Shown here one piece after another: positions 9,888-18,920 of a DNA stretch of 47,610 bases (position 1 is its first letter; each line of letters opens with the position of its first letter). Under the pieces are notes generated by a model. The model saw only the letters and a list, made by a program, of their open reading frames with translations, ran no database searches and was not told where the DNA came from. The position numbers were made by a program, and so were the translations under genes. Source of the stretch: Saccharofermentans sp. (GTDB lineage Bacteria > Bacillota > Clostridia > Saccharofermentanales > Saccharofermentanaceae); NCBI GenBank assembly GCA_024683485.1, contig JAIKYD010000092.1:1-47610 (forward strand), given 5' to 3'.

Positions 9888-9919
9888 AATGCAAACGCGG
9901 CTCCCTTATGGAAGCCGCG
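9888..9919 (-). terminator. Hairpin, possible terminator or attenuator
   Basis: A ten-base-pair GC-rich stem (CGCGGCTTCC against GGGAGCCGCG on the minus strand, one G-U pair) with a four-base loop is followed by TTTGCATTT. The imperfect T-run makes it a moderate terminator. It lies between the lipoprotein gene and the ABC exporter, so it could end the former or sit in the leader of the latter. The 368 bases from 9788 to 10155 contain only this hairpin and the decayed repeat at 9990-10085. Confidence 0.55.
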
Positions 9920-9989
9920 CCTATGAGAAACAAAAAACATTTAAATCTTGATTAAATGCTCGGGGTTCCTATTACAAGTTCCCTTAACT

Positions 9990-10085
9990 GCATTATATTA
10001 GATTTGTTCAAAATAAAACGGTGTCAAATTGCCCTTATCTTTCAGGCAAACCTCAGGCGAAAATATGCAAAAACAACAATTCGAC
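9990..10085 (-). pseudogene. Decayed copy of the 3' end of the sugar-binding-protein gene
   Basis: This stretch aligns by eye with 11078-11172, which covers the last codons and downstream flank of the solute-binding protein gene. Shared blocks include TGTCAAA(T/C)TGCCCTT and AAAATATGCAA, with ATTATATTA at the far end. Relative to the intact gene there are small deletions and in-frame stops, so it is not coding. An upstream block that would read SGIL in the same direction hints that the copied segment once extended further. It probably records duplication of a whole binding-protein gene or of a gene plus flank, with the lipoprotein gene now between the two copies. Confidence 0.55.
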
Positions 10086-10155
10086 TTGCAAAGTATTCCG
10101 CTGATAACCGTTACCGGATCACATGTTTACCAGTTATTTACTGTCGTGATCCGGA

Positions 10156-10917
10156 TCACTTTACAGTAACATTTGTGATATGCGGATTAGCTCCCTCATA
10201 CCAATAAAGGAATCCTTCCATATCTACAGTATCACCAACTTTAAGTCCCTTAACTGCCTGATAAACAGCTGTATCAGAACCTGTAAGATAAGACTCAACC
10301 GTGAACGAATATGTCTGTCCGTTCAGGGAAACATTGAAATAAAGGTCGTCACCTTCACTTCCTGAACCGTCCCAGCTATAGAAATATGCACAGCCGTCAT
10401 CATCCATAGCCTCAACCTTCATACCCTTGAAGGATACAAACATATTCTGATAGTTGATAAGATCGGAAGAACCAAGCTTGTCTGTAATATCAAGGGGCTT
10501 TGCAACATACTGACCATTCTCGATCTCATATGTGGCATCAACGATCTCAACCTCACCGGACCATTCGGACTTATATCCTGTTACTTTGATCTTTGTGCCT
10601 TTGCCAAGTTTGTCATATTCATCCTGTGAGCAGGGCATATTGTAAATGAAATAAGCTCCGTCAGCATCCTGTGTATAGAATGTTGCATTGCCTACACCAT
10701 TGTTCTCCCACCAGCCCTGCTTAGCTTGAATGTAAGTCTCAACCGTAACCTGTGAATCAAGCGCAGCTGCCGCATATTCAGCATAAGTCATAACACCTTC
10801 ACTCTTCTTGGTGTCAGGGCTGTTGCCGTCAGCTTCCGCACTCTTGCATCCGAACACACCAACAGCCATGGCTGCCATAAGCATTACGGACAAAACGATC
10901 TTTGCTGTTCTCTTCAT
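10156..10917 (-). CDS. Secreted lipoprotein with two OB-like segments, function unknown
   Basis: The 253-residue protein starts at the ATG at 10917, seven bases after AGGAG, with a lipoprotein signal peptide ending VGVFGC. The mature part seems to contain two beta-rich segments. The first (about 40-140) starts MTYAEYAAAALDSQVTVETYIQ and includes GKGTKIKVTGYKSEW. The second (about 150-253) ends LKVGDTVDMEGFLYWYEGANPHITNVTVK. The 'VKVTG/VDMEGFL' pattern resembles OB-fold lipoproteins of Clostridia. It lies about 200 bases downstream of the sugar ABC operon and may be expressed with it. I do not know its ligand. Confidence 0.7.
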   Translation of the reverse strand: MKRTAKIVLSVMLMAAMAVGVFGCKSAEADGNSPDTKKSEGVMTYAEYAAAALDSQVTVETYIQAKQGWWENNGVGNATFYTQDADGAYFIYNMPCSQDEYDKLGKGTKIKVTGYKSEWSGEVEIVDATYEIENGQYVAKPLDITDKLGSSDLINYQNMFVSFKGMKVEAMDDDGCAYFYSWDGSGSEGDDLYFNVSLNGQTYSFTVESYLTGSDTAVYQAVKGLKVGDTVDMEGFLYWYEGANPHITNVTVK

Positions 10918-11119
10918 AAGCAATCTCCTGTAAAAATATTAGCCCGTTTATTCCGGTCTTTGTTTTTCCCGAATCAGGCCGACCGGATGCAGGCAAGGTT
11001 TGTAAACAAAGCGCTGACAGGATCACCATCCGCATAGGGATACGGATAAGTACCTGACGGCACTTCCTTCCAAAAAAATTATATTAAATCTGCGCAAAAA
11101 AGCGCCAAAACATTCTGTG

Positions 11120-12724
11120 TCAAACTGCCCTTTTCTTTTTGGAAAACTGAACGGCAAAATATGCAATTATTACAATCCAGGTTACCCCAAGTGTTCCCAG
11201 GAGTATTCCCGAACCTGCCGGCAGCGGCCCAAGTTCCTCTTTTGCATTCTTGTCTGCGGAACTTAACTGATCCAGTCTGTAAAGCGATTTAGTGTCATCG
11301 TACAGATCGTCAAAGAACTTATCATCAATCGTCTGTCCTCTTCTGGTGGCTTTTGCGGTATTCTCGATCAGCTGTCCGGCTGCATTACGGAGCGAGGTCG
11401 AACCGTTGAAAACGGGTGTTACAAATGTGTTTGAAGTATTGTCTATAAGCAGTTTTGCCGCATCGATCTTAACAGAATAATACATGGAATTATCCTCTCC
11501 CGAACGCGAGAGATAATCCTGATACTCCGGAGAACCCTGTGCCTTGGATGTAACCGGCACATATCCCTCAGTCGAGGAGTACGCGATCTGCACATCATTT
11601 GTGATCATATACTGTGCGAAAAGCCATGACGCCAGAACCTCCCCACTGTCAGGCTTATTAAACACGCAGATTGAAGGTCCCTGTGAAATCATATACTGAT
11701 TGCTTTCATCGAACTGTGGAACTGTCTTGACCACAGTCGTGAAGCGCGCAATCTGGTTTGCATCAATATCCGACAACGGTGCATCAGAGCCCATCCATGT
11801 GGCACCTGCCGTCGAGTCTATCGCGAAAATACATTCTCCGGCATTGAAGAAGTTTCCGGGATAACCTGATATCTTGAACGTGGAGAAAGCACCTGTTTTT
11901 GTATGCTCCGATACAGTTATAAGGTCCTGCTTCGTAGTGTCATTAAATATAAGGATATTGCCTTCATCATCAGAATATCCGGCATTCTGCTGCTTGAGCA
12001 TGGTTATCAGCATATTGTCGGATGATTTGTAGATGAAAGGGATCATAACATCTTTGCCGTTTACTTTATAAGTTCCGTTCGGATTCTTCTCCATTGCCTT
12101 CTCAGACACTTCCCAGACAAAATCCCATGTAAGGACATCAGGTATCTCATATCCCAATGCCTCAACATAGTCCTTATTGACATAGCATGCCTCAGTTGAT
12201 CTCATGTAAGGCAGAGCATATATGTGATCATCAAGTACGCACTCGTTGAGAAACTCCGGAATAACCTCAGTTCTTGCTGGCGAATCAAATTTAACTTCGC
12301 TTCCGCCCAAGCCATAGATCGGATCATCAATAAGAGAATCCAAAGGAACCACGACATTGTTTCCCGTCATGTATGTTGCTATGTGATCGGGATAGGTAAT
12401 ACAAACGTTGGGAGTAGTGCCTGTCGCTATATTTGTTATGACATCGTTATAGATCTTGTTGTAATCAGTATAGAGTCTGATATTGACTTTGATATTGGGA
12501 TAAAGCTTCTCAAAATCCTCGATTGCCTGGTTATAGATCCTGGTCTGTGTGATATTTGTATCATTCTTTGCCCAGAAAACGATCTCATATGTCTTGCCCG
12601 GATCAAGTCCCTCAGGCATGACAAACTCTGCATTCCCCTTCTTTCCGTGGCATCCTGTCAGCACCGGCAGAAGAAACACCAGCAAAATGATCGAAGACAG
12701 TATTCTGACAGGCTTCATTCTCAT
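11120..12724 (-). CDS. Carbohydrate ABC transporter substrate-binding lipoprotein with C-terminal membrane anchor
   Basis: This 534-residue protein is a family-1 extracellular solute-binding protein. It has a lipobox (LTGC, C25), YEIVFWAKNDTN and 'GTTPNVCITYPDHIATYM' near the N terminus, and 'GECIFAIDSTAGATWMG' in the ligand lobe. It delivers a sugar to the adjacent MalF/MalG-type permeases. Unusually, a hydrophobic helix near residues 505-527 followed by KKKRAV gives a second, C-terminal membrane anchor. The ATG overlaps the malG stop by four bases and has a GGGAGG site. Similar DNA recurs at 9990-10085. Substrate cannot be named from sequence. Confidence 0.88.
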   Translation of the reverse strand: MRMKPVRILSSIILLVFLLPVLTGCHGKKGNAEFVMPEGLDPGKTYEIVFWAKNDTNITQTRIYNQAIEDFEKLYPNIKVNIRLYTDYNKIYNDVITNIATGTTPNVCITYPDHIATYMTGNNVVVPLDSLIDDPIYGLGGSEVKFDSPARTEVIPEFLNECVLDDHIYALPYMRSTEACYVNKDYVEALGYEIPDVLTWDFVWEVSEKAMEKNPNGTYKVNGKDVMIPFIYKSSDNMLITMLKQQNAGYSDDEGNILIFNDTTKQDLITVSEHTKTGAFSTFKISGYPGNFFNAGECIFAIDSTAGATWMGSDAPLSDIDANQIARFTTVVKTVPQFDESNQYMISQGPSICVFNKPDSGEVLASWLFAQYMITNDVQIAYSSTEGYVPVTSKAQGSPEYQDYLSRSGEDNSMYYSVKIDAAKLLIDNTSNTFVTPVFNGSTSLRNAAGQLIENTAKATRRGQTIDDKFFDDLYDDTKSLYRLDQLSSADKNAKEELGPLPAGSGILLGTLGVTWIVIIAYFAVQFSKKKRAV

Positions 12725-13596
12725 CCTTTAATGCCCTCCCTGGAAACACCTTCCATGATCTTGTTGCGGAAGATAAGGAAGAGGATTATGAGAGGCAGTG
12801 AGACTGCAACGACTGCGGCCATCATGGCAGGTATATTATCTCTTCCGAAACCGTTTTCGCGAATCTCCTGAATACCGTTGCTCACAAGGAAATAATTTGC
12901 ATCGTCAGTAATAAGTCTCGGCCAGACATATGAATTCCAGCACTCGATAACCTTAAGGATAATTACCGTGATTATCGTCGGACGGCAGACAGGTATCATG
13001 ACTTTGAACAGGTATTTGAGATCTGACGTGCCATCAACCTTCGCGGCATAATACAGTTCGTCAGGTACCTGCTCGAAATTCTCCTTCAACAGATAGATGT
13101 AGAACACCGAAGTTACCGATGGCAGGATCAGTCCAAGGAAAGTGTTGCGCAGATTCATATTCGTTATGGTAACGAAGTTCGTAATAATGACGAGTTCATT
13201 AGGGATCATCATAAGCGCGAGGAATCCGACGAACAGGAACGACTTGCCCTTGAAGTCAAGTCTCGCAAATGCATATGCTGAGAAGACTATGACTATCATC
13301 ATGAGCGCAGTCGTAATGACAGTATATATGATCGTGTTAAGGAAATACTTTGCCAGCGGGACCTGTGTAAATGCGTTGACATAATTCTCAAAAGTCGGCT
13401 CGGAAGCATAAAACTTAGGAAGACGCTCGCTCATATAACTGGCATAACTCTTAATCGAGGATAAGAGCATCCAGTAAAATGGGAATAAAACTACAATGCC
13501 CCAAAAAGCAAGGAAGATATAAATGACAGTCTTGAAAACTGCATTCTTCGTCTTGGCATTTCGCTCAAGTCTCAATGTGTCCTGACTCTTAGCCAC
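12721..13596 (-). CDS. Carbohydrate ABC transporter permease, MalG type
   Basis: The 291-residue inner-membrane protein has six hydrophobic segments and the EAA loop 'YYAAKVDGTSDLKYLFKVMIPVCRPTI', which contacts the ATPase. This is typical of the MalG/LacG family. It begins with GTG at 13596, placed nine bases after AAGGAGG; no nearby ATG has a comparable site. It partners the MalF-type gene 17 bases upstream and overlaps the binding-protein gene by four bases. Length and motifs are ordinary. Confidence 0.93.
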   Translation of the reverse strand: MAKSQDTLRLERNAKTKNAVFKTVIYIFLAFWGIVVLFPFYWMLLSSIKSYASYMSERLPKFYASEPTFENYVNAFTQVPLAKYFLNTIIYTVITTALMMIVIVFSAYAFARLDFKGKSFLFVGFLALMMIPNELVIITNFVTITNMNLRNTFLGLILPSVTSVFYIYLLKENFEQVPDELYYAAKVDGTSDLKYLFKVMIPVCRPTIITVIILKVIECWNSYVWPRLITDDANYFLVSNGIQEIRENGFGRDNIPAMMAAVVAVSLPLIILFLIFRNKIMEGVSREGIKG

Positions 13597-13613
13597 TGAT
13601 CTTCCCTCCTTCC

Positions 13614-14534
13614 TTAGCCTTTTGCGGATGTCTTCTTGCTTACGATAAGGTTGATCACCGTTATCGTGAGCACGATGGCAAACAGGATTATCGCAGCTGC
13701 GGATGCATACGAAGGATATCCTCCGCCGTCACCGTAGAGCATGTCATAGACATAACCGACCATAGTGTTCATACCGGCACTGTTCAGATCGACTCCGAAG
13801 ATCGCAACCGCATCGCTGTATGCTTTAAACGCACCGATAAAACCCGTGATGACAAGATAGAAGATCATAGGTGATATCATCGGCAGAGTTATCTTAAAGA
13901 ACATACGCGGTTTGGATGTGCCGTCAATCCTTGCAGCCTTGTAATAAACCGGATTGACCGAAGCAAGCGCGGATGTCAGGATAAGGATCTTAAAAGGCAT
14001 GACTATCCAGATAACATAGATGCACAGGACCATCATTTTCGCCCAGTACGGACCTTCAATGAAATCAACGGTATTCATTCCAAATGCCTTGATGATCAGA
14101 TTGATCAATCCGTCCGTATAAGGGGTCTTGCGGAAAAGTATCATGAATACAAGACCAACCGCGAGAGTATTGGTGACATATGGAAGGAAATACACAGTCT
14201 GAAAGAGCTTCTTGAGTCTCTCAATGGAATTCAGCGCTAGAGCAATAAGAAGTGACAGTATCGTGGAAACCGGCACAGTGATGATTACCAGAATGAATGT
14301 GTTCTTTACCGCCTGAAGAAAATACGGATCTCTCAGGACATAAGAATAGTTATATCCTCCGATACCGAAATAAGTCTGTGATGCGGAGTTATAACCTTCC
14401 TCAAACGAATAGATGAAAACATCTATCAAAGGAAAGACCATAAAGAAGATCAGGAATGCAAGAGCCGGGGCCAGATAGAGCCACCCGGTAAGCGTGCCTT
14501 TTATTCCTTCTTTCCTGACTCCGCTCTTAGTCAT
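13614..14534 (-). CDS. Carbohydrate ABC transporter permease, MalF type
   Basis: The 306-residue protein has six membrane helices and the coupling loop 'YKAARIDGTSKPRMFFKITLPMISPMI' near residue 205. The N-terminal 'GWLYLAPALAFLIFFMVFPLIDVFIYSF' is characteristic of MalF/UgpA-type permeases. It forms the heterodimeric channel with the MalG-type product. Its start lies inside the end of the ATPase gene (eight-base overlap), indicating translational coupling. Confidence 0.93.
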   Translation of the reverse strand: MTKSGVRKEGIKGTLTGWLYLAPALAFLIFFMVFPLIDVFIYSFEEGYNSASQTYFGIGGYNYSYVLRDPYFLQAVKNTFILVIITVPVSTILSLLIALALNSIERLKKLFQTVYFLPYVTNTLAVGLVFMILFRKTPYTDGLINLIIKAFGMNTVDFIEGPYWAKMMVLCIYVIWIVMPFKILILTSALASVNPVYYKAARIDGTSKPRMFFKITLPMISPMIFYLVITGFIGAFKAYSDAVAIFGVDLNSAGMNTMVGYVYDMLYGDGGGYPSYASAAAIILFAIVLTITVINLIVSKKTSAKG

Positions 14535-15621
14535 AATAGATCCTTGCCTCGGAATCCTTCTCGAACAGAAGTGTCTTGGACCTCTTGATATTGAATCTGA
14601 CAGAGTCCTTCGAAGTGATCTTCAGATCCTCAGCGCTGATAATCGAACGCACAGAGAGTCCCGTCATCTTCGGGTTCGTCGATACGATACTTGTGTCACG
14701 TCCCATAACGTCAACACCTGTAAGACTGCACTTCAAAGAACCCTTCTCATCAAGAATAAATCCTTCCGGTCTTATACCGCACCATACAGGTCCATCTTTA
14801 ACATTGACCTTATCCATGACCATATCATCGCCAATATACAGTTTCTTATCTTTTACATCAGCTTCGAAAACATTGATCGCCGGAGTTCCCAGGAATTTGG
14901 CAACAAAAAGATTCACGGGATCATCATAGACTTTCTGAGGCTCGTCCATCTGCTGGAATATACCGTCTTTCATAACAACAATCATGTCAGAAATACTCAT
15001 TGCCTCTTCCTGATCGTGCGTGACAAAGATCGTTGTAATACCTGTTGCTTTCTGGATACGTCTGATCTCTTCTCTTGTCTGAAGTCTTAACCTCGCATCA
15101 AGATTGGACAAAGGCTCATCCATAAGGAGGACCTTCGGCATCTTTACCAGCGCTCTCGCAATAGCAACTCTTTGCTGCTGTCCACCGCTCATTTCACCGG
15201 GTTTCCTGTCCATAAGTCCTTCGATCTGAACGAGTCTCGCAGCTTCAAGAGCCTTCTGGTTGCGCTGCTCTTTTGTCAGTTTCTCAGAGCCCTTTAGATT
15301 CTCAAGCGGGAAAGTAATATTCTGTCTGACCGTAAGATGCGGATAGAGTGCATAATTCTGAAATACGAGTCCCACTCCTCGTTTCTCGGACGGTATTTCC
15401 GTTACATCTTCATCACCGAAAAAGATCCTGCCCGAAGTCGGATTCTCCAATCCGCAGATCATGTAGAGCATGGTACTCTTACCGCATCCTGAGGGTCCGA
15501 GAAGACCAATCAGTTTGCCTTCAGGTATAGTGAAATCAAAATCGTTTACAGCTACAACTTCGCTGCCGTTTTTATCTCTGCTCGGGAAGATCTTCGTAAG
15601 GTGCTCAAGTCTGACGTCCAT
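14527..15621 (-). CDS. Carbohydrate ABC transporter ATPase, UgpC/MalK/MsmX type
   Basis: The 364-residue cytoplasmic ATPase has Walker A GPSGCGKST, Q-loop FQNYALYPHLTV, signature [15 protein letters not shown], Walker B VLLMDEPLSNLDARL and switch TIFVTHDQEEAMS. A C-terminal TOBE/OB extension (about 240-364) is typical of sugar importers. It energises the two permeases encoded just downstream. Being first in the operon, it carries the promoter; a GAGG site precedes the ATG. Such ATPases can serve several importers in Firmicutes, but here a full set of partners is adjacent. Confidence 0.93.
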   Translation of the reverse strand: MDVRLEHLTKIFPSRDKNGSEVVAVNDFDFTIPEGKLIGLLGPSGCGKSTMLYMICGLENPTSGRIFFGDEDVTEIPSEKRGVGLVFQNYALYPHLTVRQNITFPLENLKGSEKLTKEQRNQKALEAARLVQIEGLMDRKPGEMSGGQQQRVAIARALVKMPKVLLMDEPLSNLDARLRLQTREEIRRIQKATGITTIFVTHDQEEAMSISDMIVVMKDGIFQQMDEPQKVYDDPVNLFVAKFLGTPAINVFEADVKDKKLYIGDDMVMDKVNVKDGPVWCGIRPEGFILDEKGSLKCSLTGVDVMGRDTSIVSTNPKMTGLSVRSIISAEDLKITSKDSVRFNIKRSKTLLFEKDSEARIYYD

Positions 15622-15663
15622 AGGAAACCTCGGTATAAAATAAAACCTTCAATCTTGTCTTTA

Positions 15664-15693
15664 ATTCTATCACTGTTGAACAGATACAAACAA
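15664..15693 (-). promoter_or_regulatory. Probable promoter of the sugar ABC operon
   Basis: The minus strand reads TTGTTT (15688-15693), an 18-base spacer, and TAGAAT (15664-15669), about 43 bases upstream of the ATPase start. No operator was recognised, and no LacI- or AraC-type regulator is adjacent. Confidence 0.5.
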
Positions 15694-15734
15694 GAAAATA
15701 TAAGGAATTGGCAGAAGCATTAAAGACTCTTCAG

Positions 15735-15780
15735 AAAAAAAGCTGCCTCAGGTGCATATTCACTTCTGAGACAGCTTTTA
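15735..15780 (-). terminator. Intrinsic terminator after the PTS permease gene
   Basis: On the minus strand AAAAGCTGTCTCAG pairs with CTGAGGCAGCTTTT (one U-G pair), and the stem runs into seven T residues. It begins about 20 bases past the stop codon of the PTS gene and separates it from the sugar ABC operon. Confidence 0.85.
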
Positions 15781-15801
15781 TAAAAACACAATATTAACCG
15801 A

Positions 15802-16944
15802 TCAGTTCGGGAGCTTCATGTATCCTTCTTTGATCCAGCCTGCCTTGCGCATTATCTCGCTGAAGACAAGAGAAAGGACTGCAGGGGCGATAACACAGAT
15901 AACTGCCATTCCAACCCAAGCCATAGGTGTCAGCGTGCCTGATTCTGTCATGGCCGAGAAGCATCCGATAGGACCTACAAGACCGCATGTTCCCATACCG
16001 GCAGATACTCCGTTGCATTCGAGCTTGAATACCATTGTGGCTAAAGGTCCCGTGATGGCAGCTGCAAGAGTAGCGGGGATCCAGATCTGCGGATGTGTTA
16101 CGATGTTCGGCATCTGAAGCATTGATGTTCCAAGACCCTGTGATACGATGCCGCCCCACTTATTCTCTCTGTAGGATGCAACAGCAAATCCGACCATCTG
16201 TGCGCAGCATCCTGCAAGAGCTGCACCGCCAGCAATACCGGCTATACCAATCGAAGCACAGATTGCGGCAGATGATATGGGAAGTGTGAGGATTATACCT
16301 ACGACGACTGATATAACGATACCCATCGCGAAAGGATGGAGCTGTGTCGCGGAGTTGATAAACTCGCCAAGCCAGTTCATCGCGATAGCGATAGGAGGAC
16401 ATGTGAGATAAGCGATTAGATAACCTACGCCTAAAGTTACGAGCGGCGTTACAAGGATATCGACCTTGGTCTCTTTTGATACCATCTTTCCGAATTCAAC
16501 AGCAAAGATAACTGCGATAAATACGCCCAATGGACCTGCAGTATAAGGCTTCTCGAGGAAGTAGAATCCGCACTGTCCTGCAGAACCCGGGTATCCGTTT
16601 GCGAAATAACCAACTGCCGCAGCGCATGCCATGACGAGCATTGGAGCCTTAAGAGCAGCAGCTACACCGACACCGATCGCAGCTCCGGTTATAGCAGAAG
16701 CAAGAGATCCGGCCTGCCCGATAAAATGAGCTATCGAAGTAAAGACAGGTGAATCGATCATGCCGATATATTTCGCGAGTGTCGACAGAATGGTTCCCAC
16801 AAGAAGCGAGGCGAACAGACCCTGGGCCATTCCGCCCATAGCATCTACAAAATACGTCTTGGCGGATACATTGATATCCTTGGACTTAAGGAACTGCTTG
16901 AATGTTCTCTTCTTCTTTGCCTTCTTCGAGTTCGGTTTACCCAT
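15802..16944 (-). CDS. PTS EIIC-type membrane transporter (stand-alone, PTS_EIIC_2-like)
   Basis: The 380-residue protein has a lysine-rich cytoplasmic N terminus (KPNSKKAKKKRTFKQFLKSKD) and about nine to ten membrane helices. The pattern 'TYFVDAMGGMAQGLFASLLVGTIL', 'LGVFIAVIFAVEFGKMVSKETKVDILVTP' and 'GPIGCFSAMTESG' fits the PTS_EIIC_2 family of Firmicutes. No EIIA or EIIB gene is nearby and there is none in the window, so the phosphate donor, if any, is elsewhere. A strong GGAGGGG site, a promoter and a terminator make it a single-gene unit. Substrate unknown. Confidence 0.82.
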   Translation of the reverse strand: MGKPNSKKAKKKRTFKQFLKSKDINVSAKTYFVDAMGGMAQGLFASLLVGTILSTLAKYIGMIDSPVFTSIAHFIGQAGSLASAITGAAIGVGVAAALKAPMLVMACAAAVGYFANGYPGSAGQCGFYFLEKPYTAGPLGVFIAVIFAVEFGKMVSKETKVDILVTPLVTLGVGYLIAYLTCPPIAIAMNWLGEFINSATQLHPFAMGIVISVVVGIILTLPISSAAICASIGIAGIAGGAALAGCCAQMVGFAVASYRENKWGGIVSQGLGTSMLQMPNIVTHPQIWIPATLAAAITGPLATMVFKLECNGVSAGMGTCGLVGPIGCFSAMTESGTLTPMAWVGMAVICVIAPAVLSLVFSEIMRKAGWIKEGYMKLPN

Positions 16945-17013
16945 CTCTTGTGCCCCTCCGTAATGAGTAAAAGTAACTTTAGACTTTTATTTTGCTTTTT
17001 GGATATTAAAAGT

Positions 17014-17041
17014 ATTATAAACTCGCATAATTGAATTGAAA
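17014..17041 (-). promoter_or_regulatory. Probable promoter of the PTS EIIC gene
   Basis: TATAAT (17014-17019, read on the minus strand) is preceded after 16 bases by TTTCAA (17036-17041). It lies about 70 bases upstream of the start codon. The -10 is perfect and the -35 moderate. Confidence 0.5.
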
Positions 17042-17109
17042 GAATGTAAAATGCACAAAGGTTATAAGGTTTGGATCAGTTTCTGATTGTAATCTTATAG
17101 ACTTTTCGC

Positions 17110-17868
17110 TTACTTCTCCCCACCCGCGTAATATGCTACATCGTAATCATAGACTTTCAGAAGCATTTCCCTGGTCATTGCCTCCTTGATATCGCCATCG
17201 AAAACAATGCTTCCGCCCTTCATCATAACTGCTCTCGTACAGCACCGCTTTGCCTGCTCAAGATCATGGAAAACAGCGACGAGAGTGTTCTCAATATCTC
17301 CGGTCTTCCCTGCCGACCACATGTTAAGTCTGTCGCAGAGTTCAGCACGGTATTTAATATCAAGATTGTTTCCGGGTTCATCAAGGAAAAGAAACGGTGA
17401 TCCCTGAGCAAATGTACGGGCAAGAAGAACACGCTGGAGCTGGCCGCCTGAGAGCTCATCGAGATGCCTGTCTTTAAGATCGTACACACTGCAGTCTTCC
17501 ATGCATTTGACCGCATATTGTATTGCTTCGGCATTGCTGCCCAGGAATGAATTGCCGGAAGAAGCATAAGTGCCCAGAAGGACGGTCTCATATACTGTGT
17601 ACGGAAAATACAGTTCGTTAGTCTGTGGCATAAGAGCGATCAGCTTTGCAGCTTCTTTGCGCTTCATGGAAGAAACATCCGCTCCGTTAACCAGCACTTC
17701 GCCGCCATGGGATATTATGCCTGCAAGAACACGGAGAAGAGTTGTTTTTCCCGAACCGTTGGAGCCTCCGATAAATACCTTCTCACCTGACCTTATCTCC
17801 AGATCAATGTCATGCAGCACTTCAGTTTTGCCATAGCAGGCTGTCAGTTTCTTAGCTGTGATCTCCAT
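17110..17868 (-). CDS. ABC importer ATPase, FecE/BtuD type
   Basis: The 252-residue ATPase has Walker A GGSNGSGKTT, signature LSGGQLQRVLLARTFAQ, Walker B FLFLDEPGNNLD and switch VAVFHDLEQAKRC. It is of the class that powers iron-siderophore, heme or cobalamin uptake. Its start overlaps the permease stop (TGATG), so both are made together. The substrate cannot be told from the ATPase itself. The intergenic DNA downstream (16945-17109) shows only a weak hairpin and no clear terminator for this operon. Confidence 0.92.
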   Translation of the reverse strand: MEITAKKLTACYGKTEVLHDIDLEIRSGEKVFIGGSNGSGKTTLLRVLAGIISHGGEVLVNGADVSSMKRKEAAKLIALMPQTNELYFPYTVYETVLLGTYASSGNSFLGSNAEAIQYAVKCMEDCSVYDLKDRHLDELSGGQLQRVLLARTFAQGSPFLFLDEPGNNLDIKYRAELCDRLNMWSAGKTGDIENTLVAVFHDLEQAKRCCTRAVMMKGGSIVFDGDIKEAMTREMLLKVYDYDVAYYAGGEK

Positions 17869-18899
17869 CAGTGTTTCCTCCTCGATGCAAAGAAAACATA
17901 TGCGAAGAATGGAGCTCCTATAAGTGCGGTAACAGCACCGACCGGAATCTCACGGGGTGAAAGAAGAGTTCTTGATATAAGATCACAAAGAGCCATGAAT
18001 GCGCCGCCGTAGATGAAGGACATAGGCAGCACCAGTTTATGCGTTGAGCCGAATATCTTCCTTACAATGTGAGGAGCTGCAAGGTCCACAAAACCGATAA
18101 CACCTGTAAATGCAACTGATACGCCTGTCAGCAGAGAACAGATGAGGATCGCTAAGATCTTGGTCTTCTTTGCATCAACGCCCATAGCCTGTGCCTGAAG
18201 GTCACCAAAACTCATGATGTCCAGTTTTCGCGACATAAGCATAAGACAGACAAAGCCGGCAATGCATACCGGAAAGAGGATCGCACAGTGCTTCCAGCCT
18301 CTTGCTGAGAAAGAACCCATCATCCAGAGAATAAGCTGCTTTGAATGATCCGAATTGAGCGTGGACAATAGATTCATCATACCGTTTACGAAGAGTGACA
18401 GGACCATGCCTATCAGAACCACTGTAGTATTTGACACATTTCTGTCGATAGCGGACGCAAGTAAAAGTGCGGCAACAACAGTTATAAGACCAAAAACAAA
18501 ACCCGCAAAAGGGAGCATGAATCCGGCAAGAACAGGTATCGATATATTCAGTATCAGGACAAGTGCCGCACCAAGAGATGAGCCTGAAGAAACACCTAAT
18601 GTATATGAAGATGCAAGCGGGTTCTGGAGCAGTGCCTGCATGCAAGCTCCGCTTATAGAAAGAGCCCCGCCAACCATAAAAGCCATTACCGCCCTGGGCA
18701 TTCTGATAGTCCAGAAGATCGAATCCATCATCGGTTCGATACCTTCGGGCGTTCCTTTGCCTGTTATATGACCGCAAATGATACCGAACAGATCCTTGAG
18801 CGAGATATATACGCTTCCCTGCCTGATCGCAAGAACAAGCACAAAAAGACACAGGACTGCCGATATTGCTATCTTTAGTCCTGTGCCCTTCCTAGTCAT
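17868..18899 (-). CDS. ABC importer permease, FecCD/BtuC family
   Basis: The 343-residue protein has about ten membrane helices and family signatures 'RMPRAVMAFMVGGALSISGACMQALLQNPLASSYTLGVSSGSSLGAA' early and 'GFVDLAAPHIVRKIFGSTHKLVLP' late, followed by 'REIPVGAVTALIGAPFFAYVFF'. It forms a homodimeric channel for metal-chelates or corrinoids. It is flanked tightly by its binding protein and ATPase. The ribosome binding site (GGGGAAA) is modest. Confidence 0.93.
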   Translation of the reverse strand: MTRKGTGLKIAISAVLCLFVLVLAIRQGSVYISLKDLFGIICGHITGKGTPEGIEPMMDSIFWTIRMPRAVMAFMVGGALSISGACMQALLQNPLASSYTLGVSSGSSLGAALVLILNISIPVLAGFMLPFAGFVFGLITVVAALLLASAIDRNVSNTTVVLIGMVLSLFVNGMMNLLSTLNSDHSKQLILWMMGSFSARGWKHCAILFPVCIAGFVCLMLMSRKLDIMSFGDLQAQAMGVDAKKTKILAILICSLLTGVSVAFTGVIGFVDLAAPHIVRKIFGSTHKLVLPMSFIYGGAFMALCDLISRTLLSPREIPVGAVTALIGAPFFAYVFFASRRKH

Positions 18900-18920
18900 A
18901 TTTTTTCCCCGCAGATTCTT

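Noticed and set aside
17045..17105. Terminator after the FecE-type gene
   Set aside because: Possible arms contain several mismatches and no T-run follows on the minus strand.
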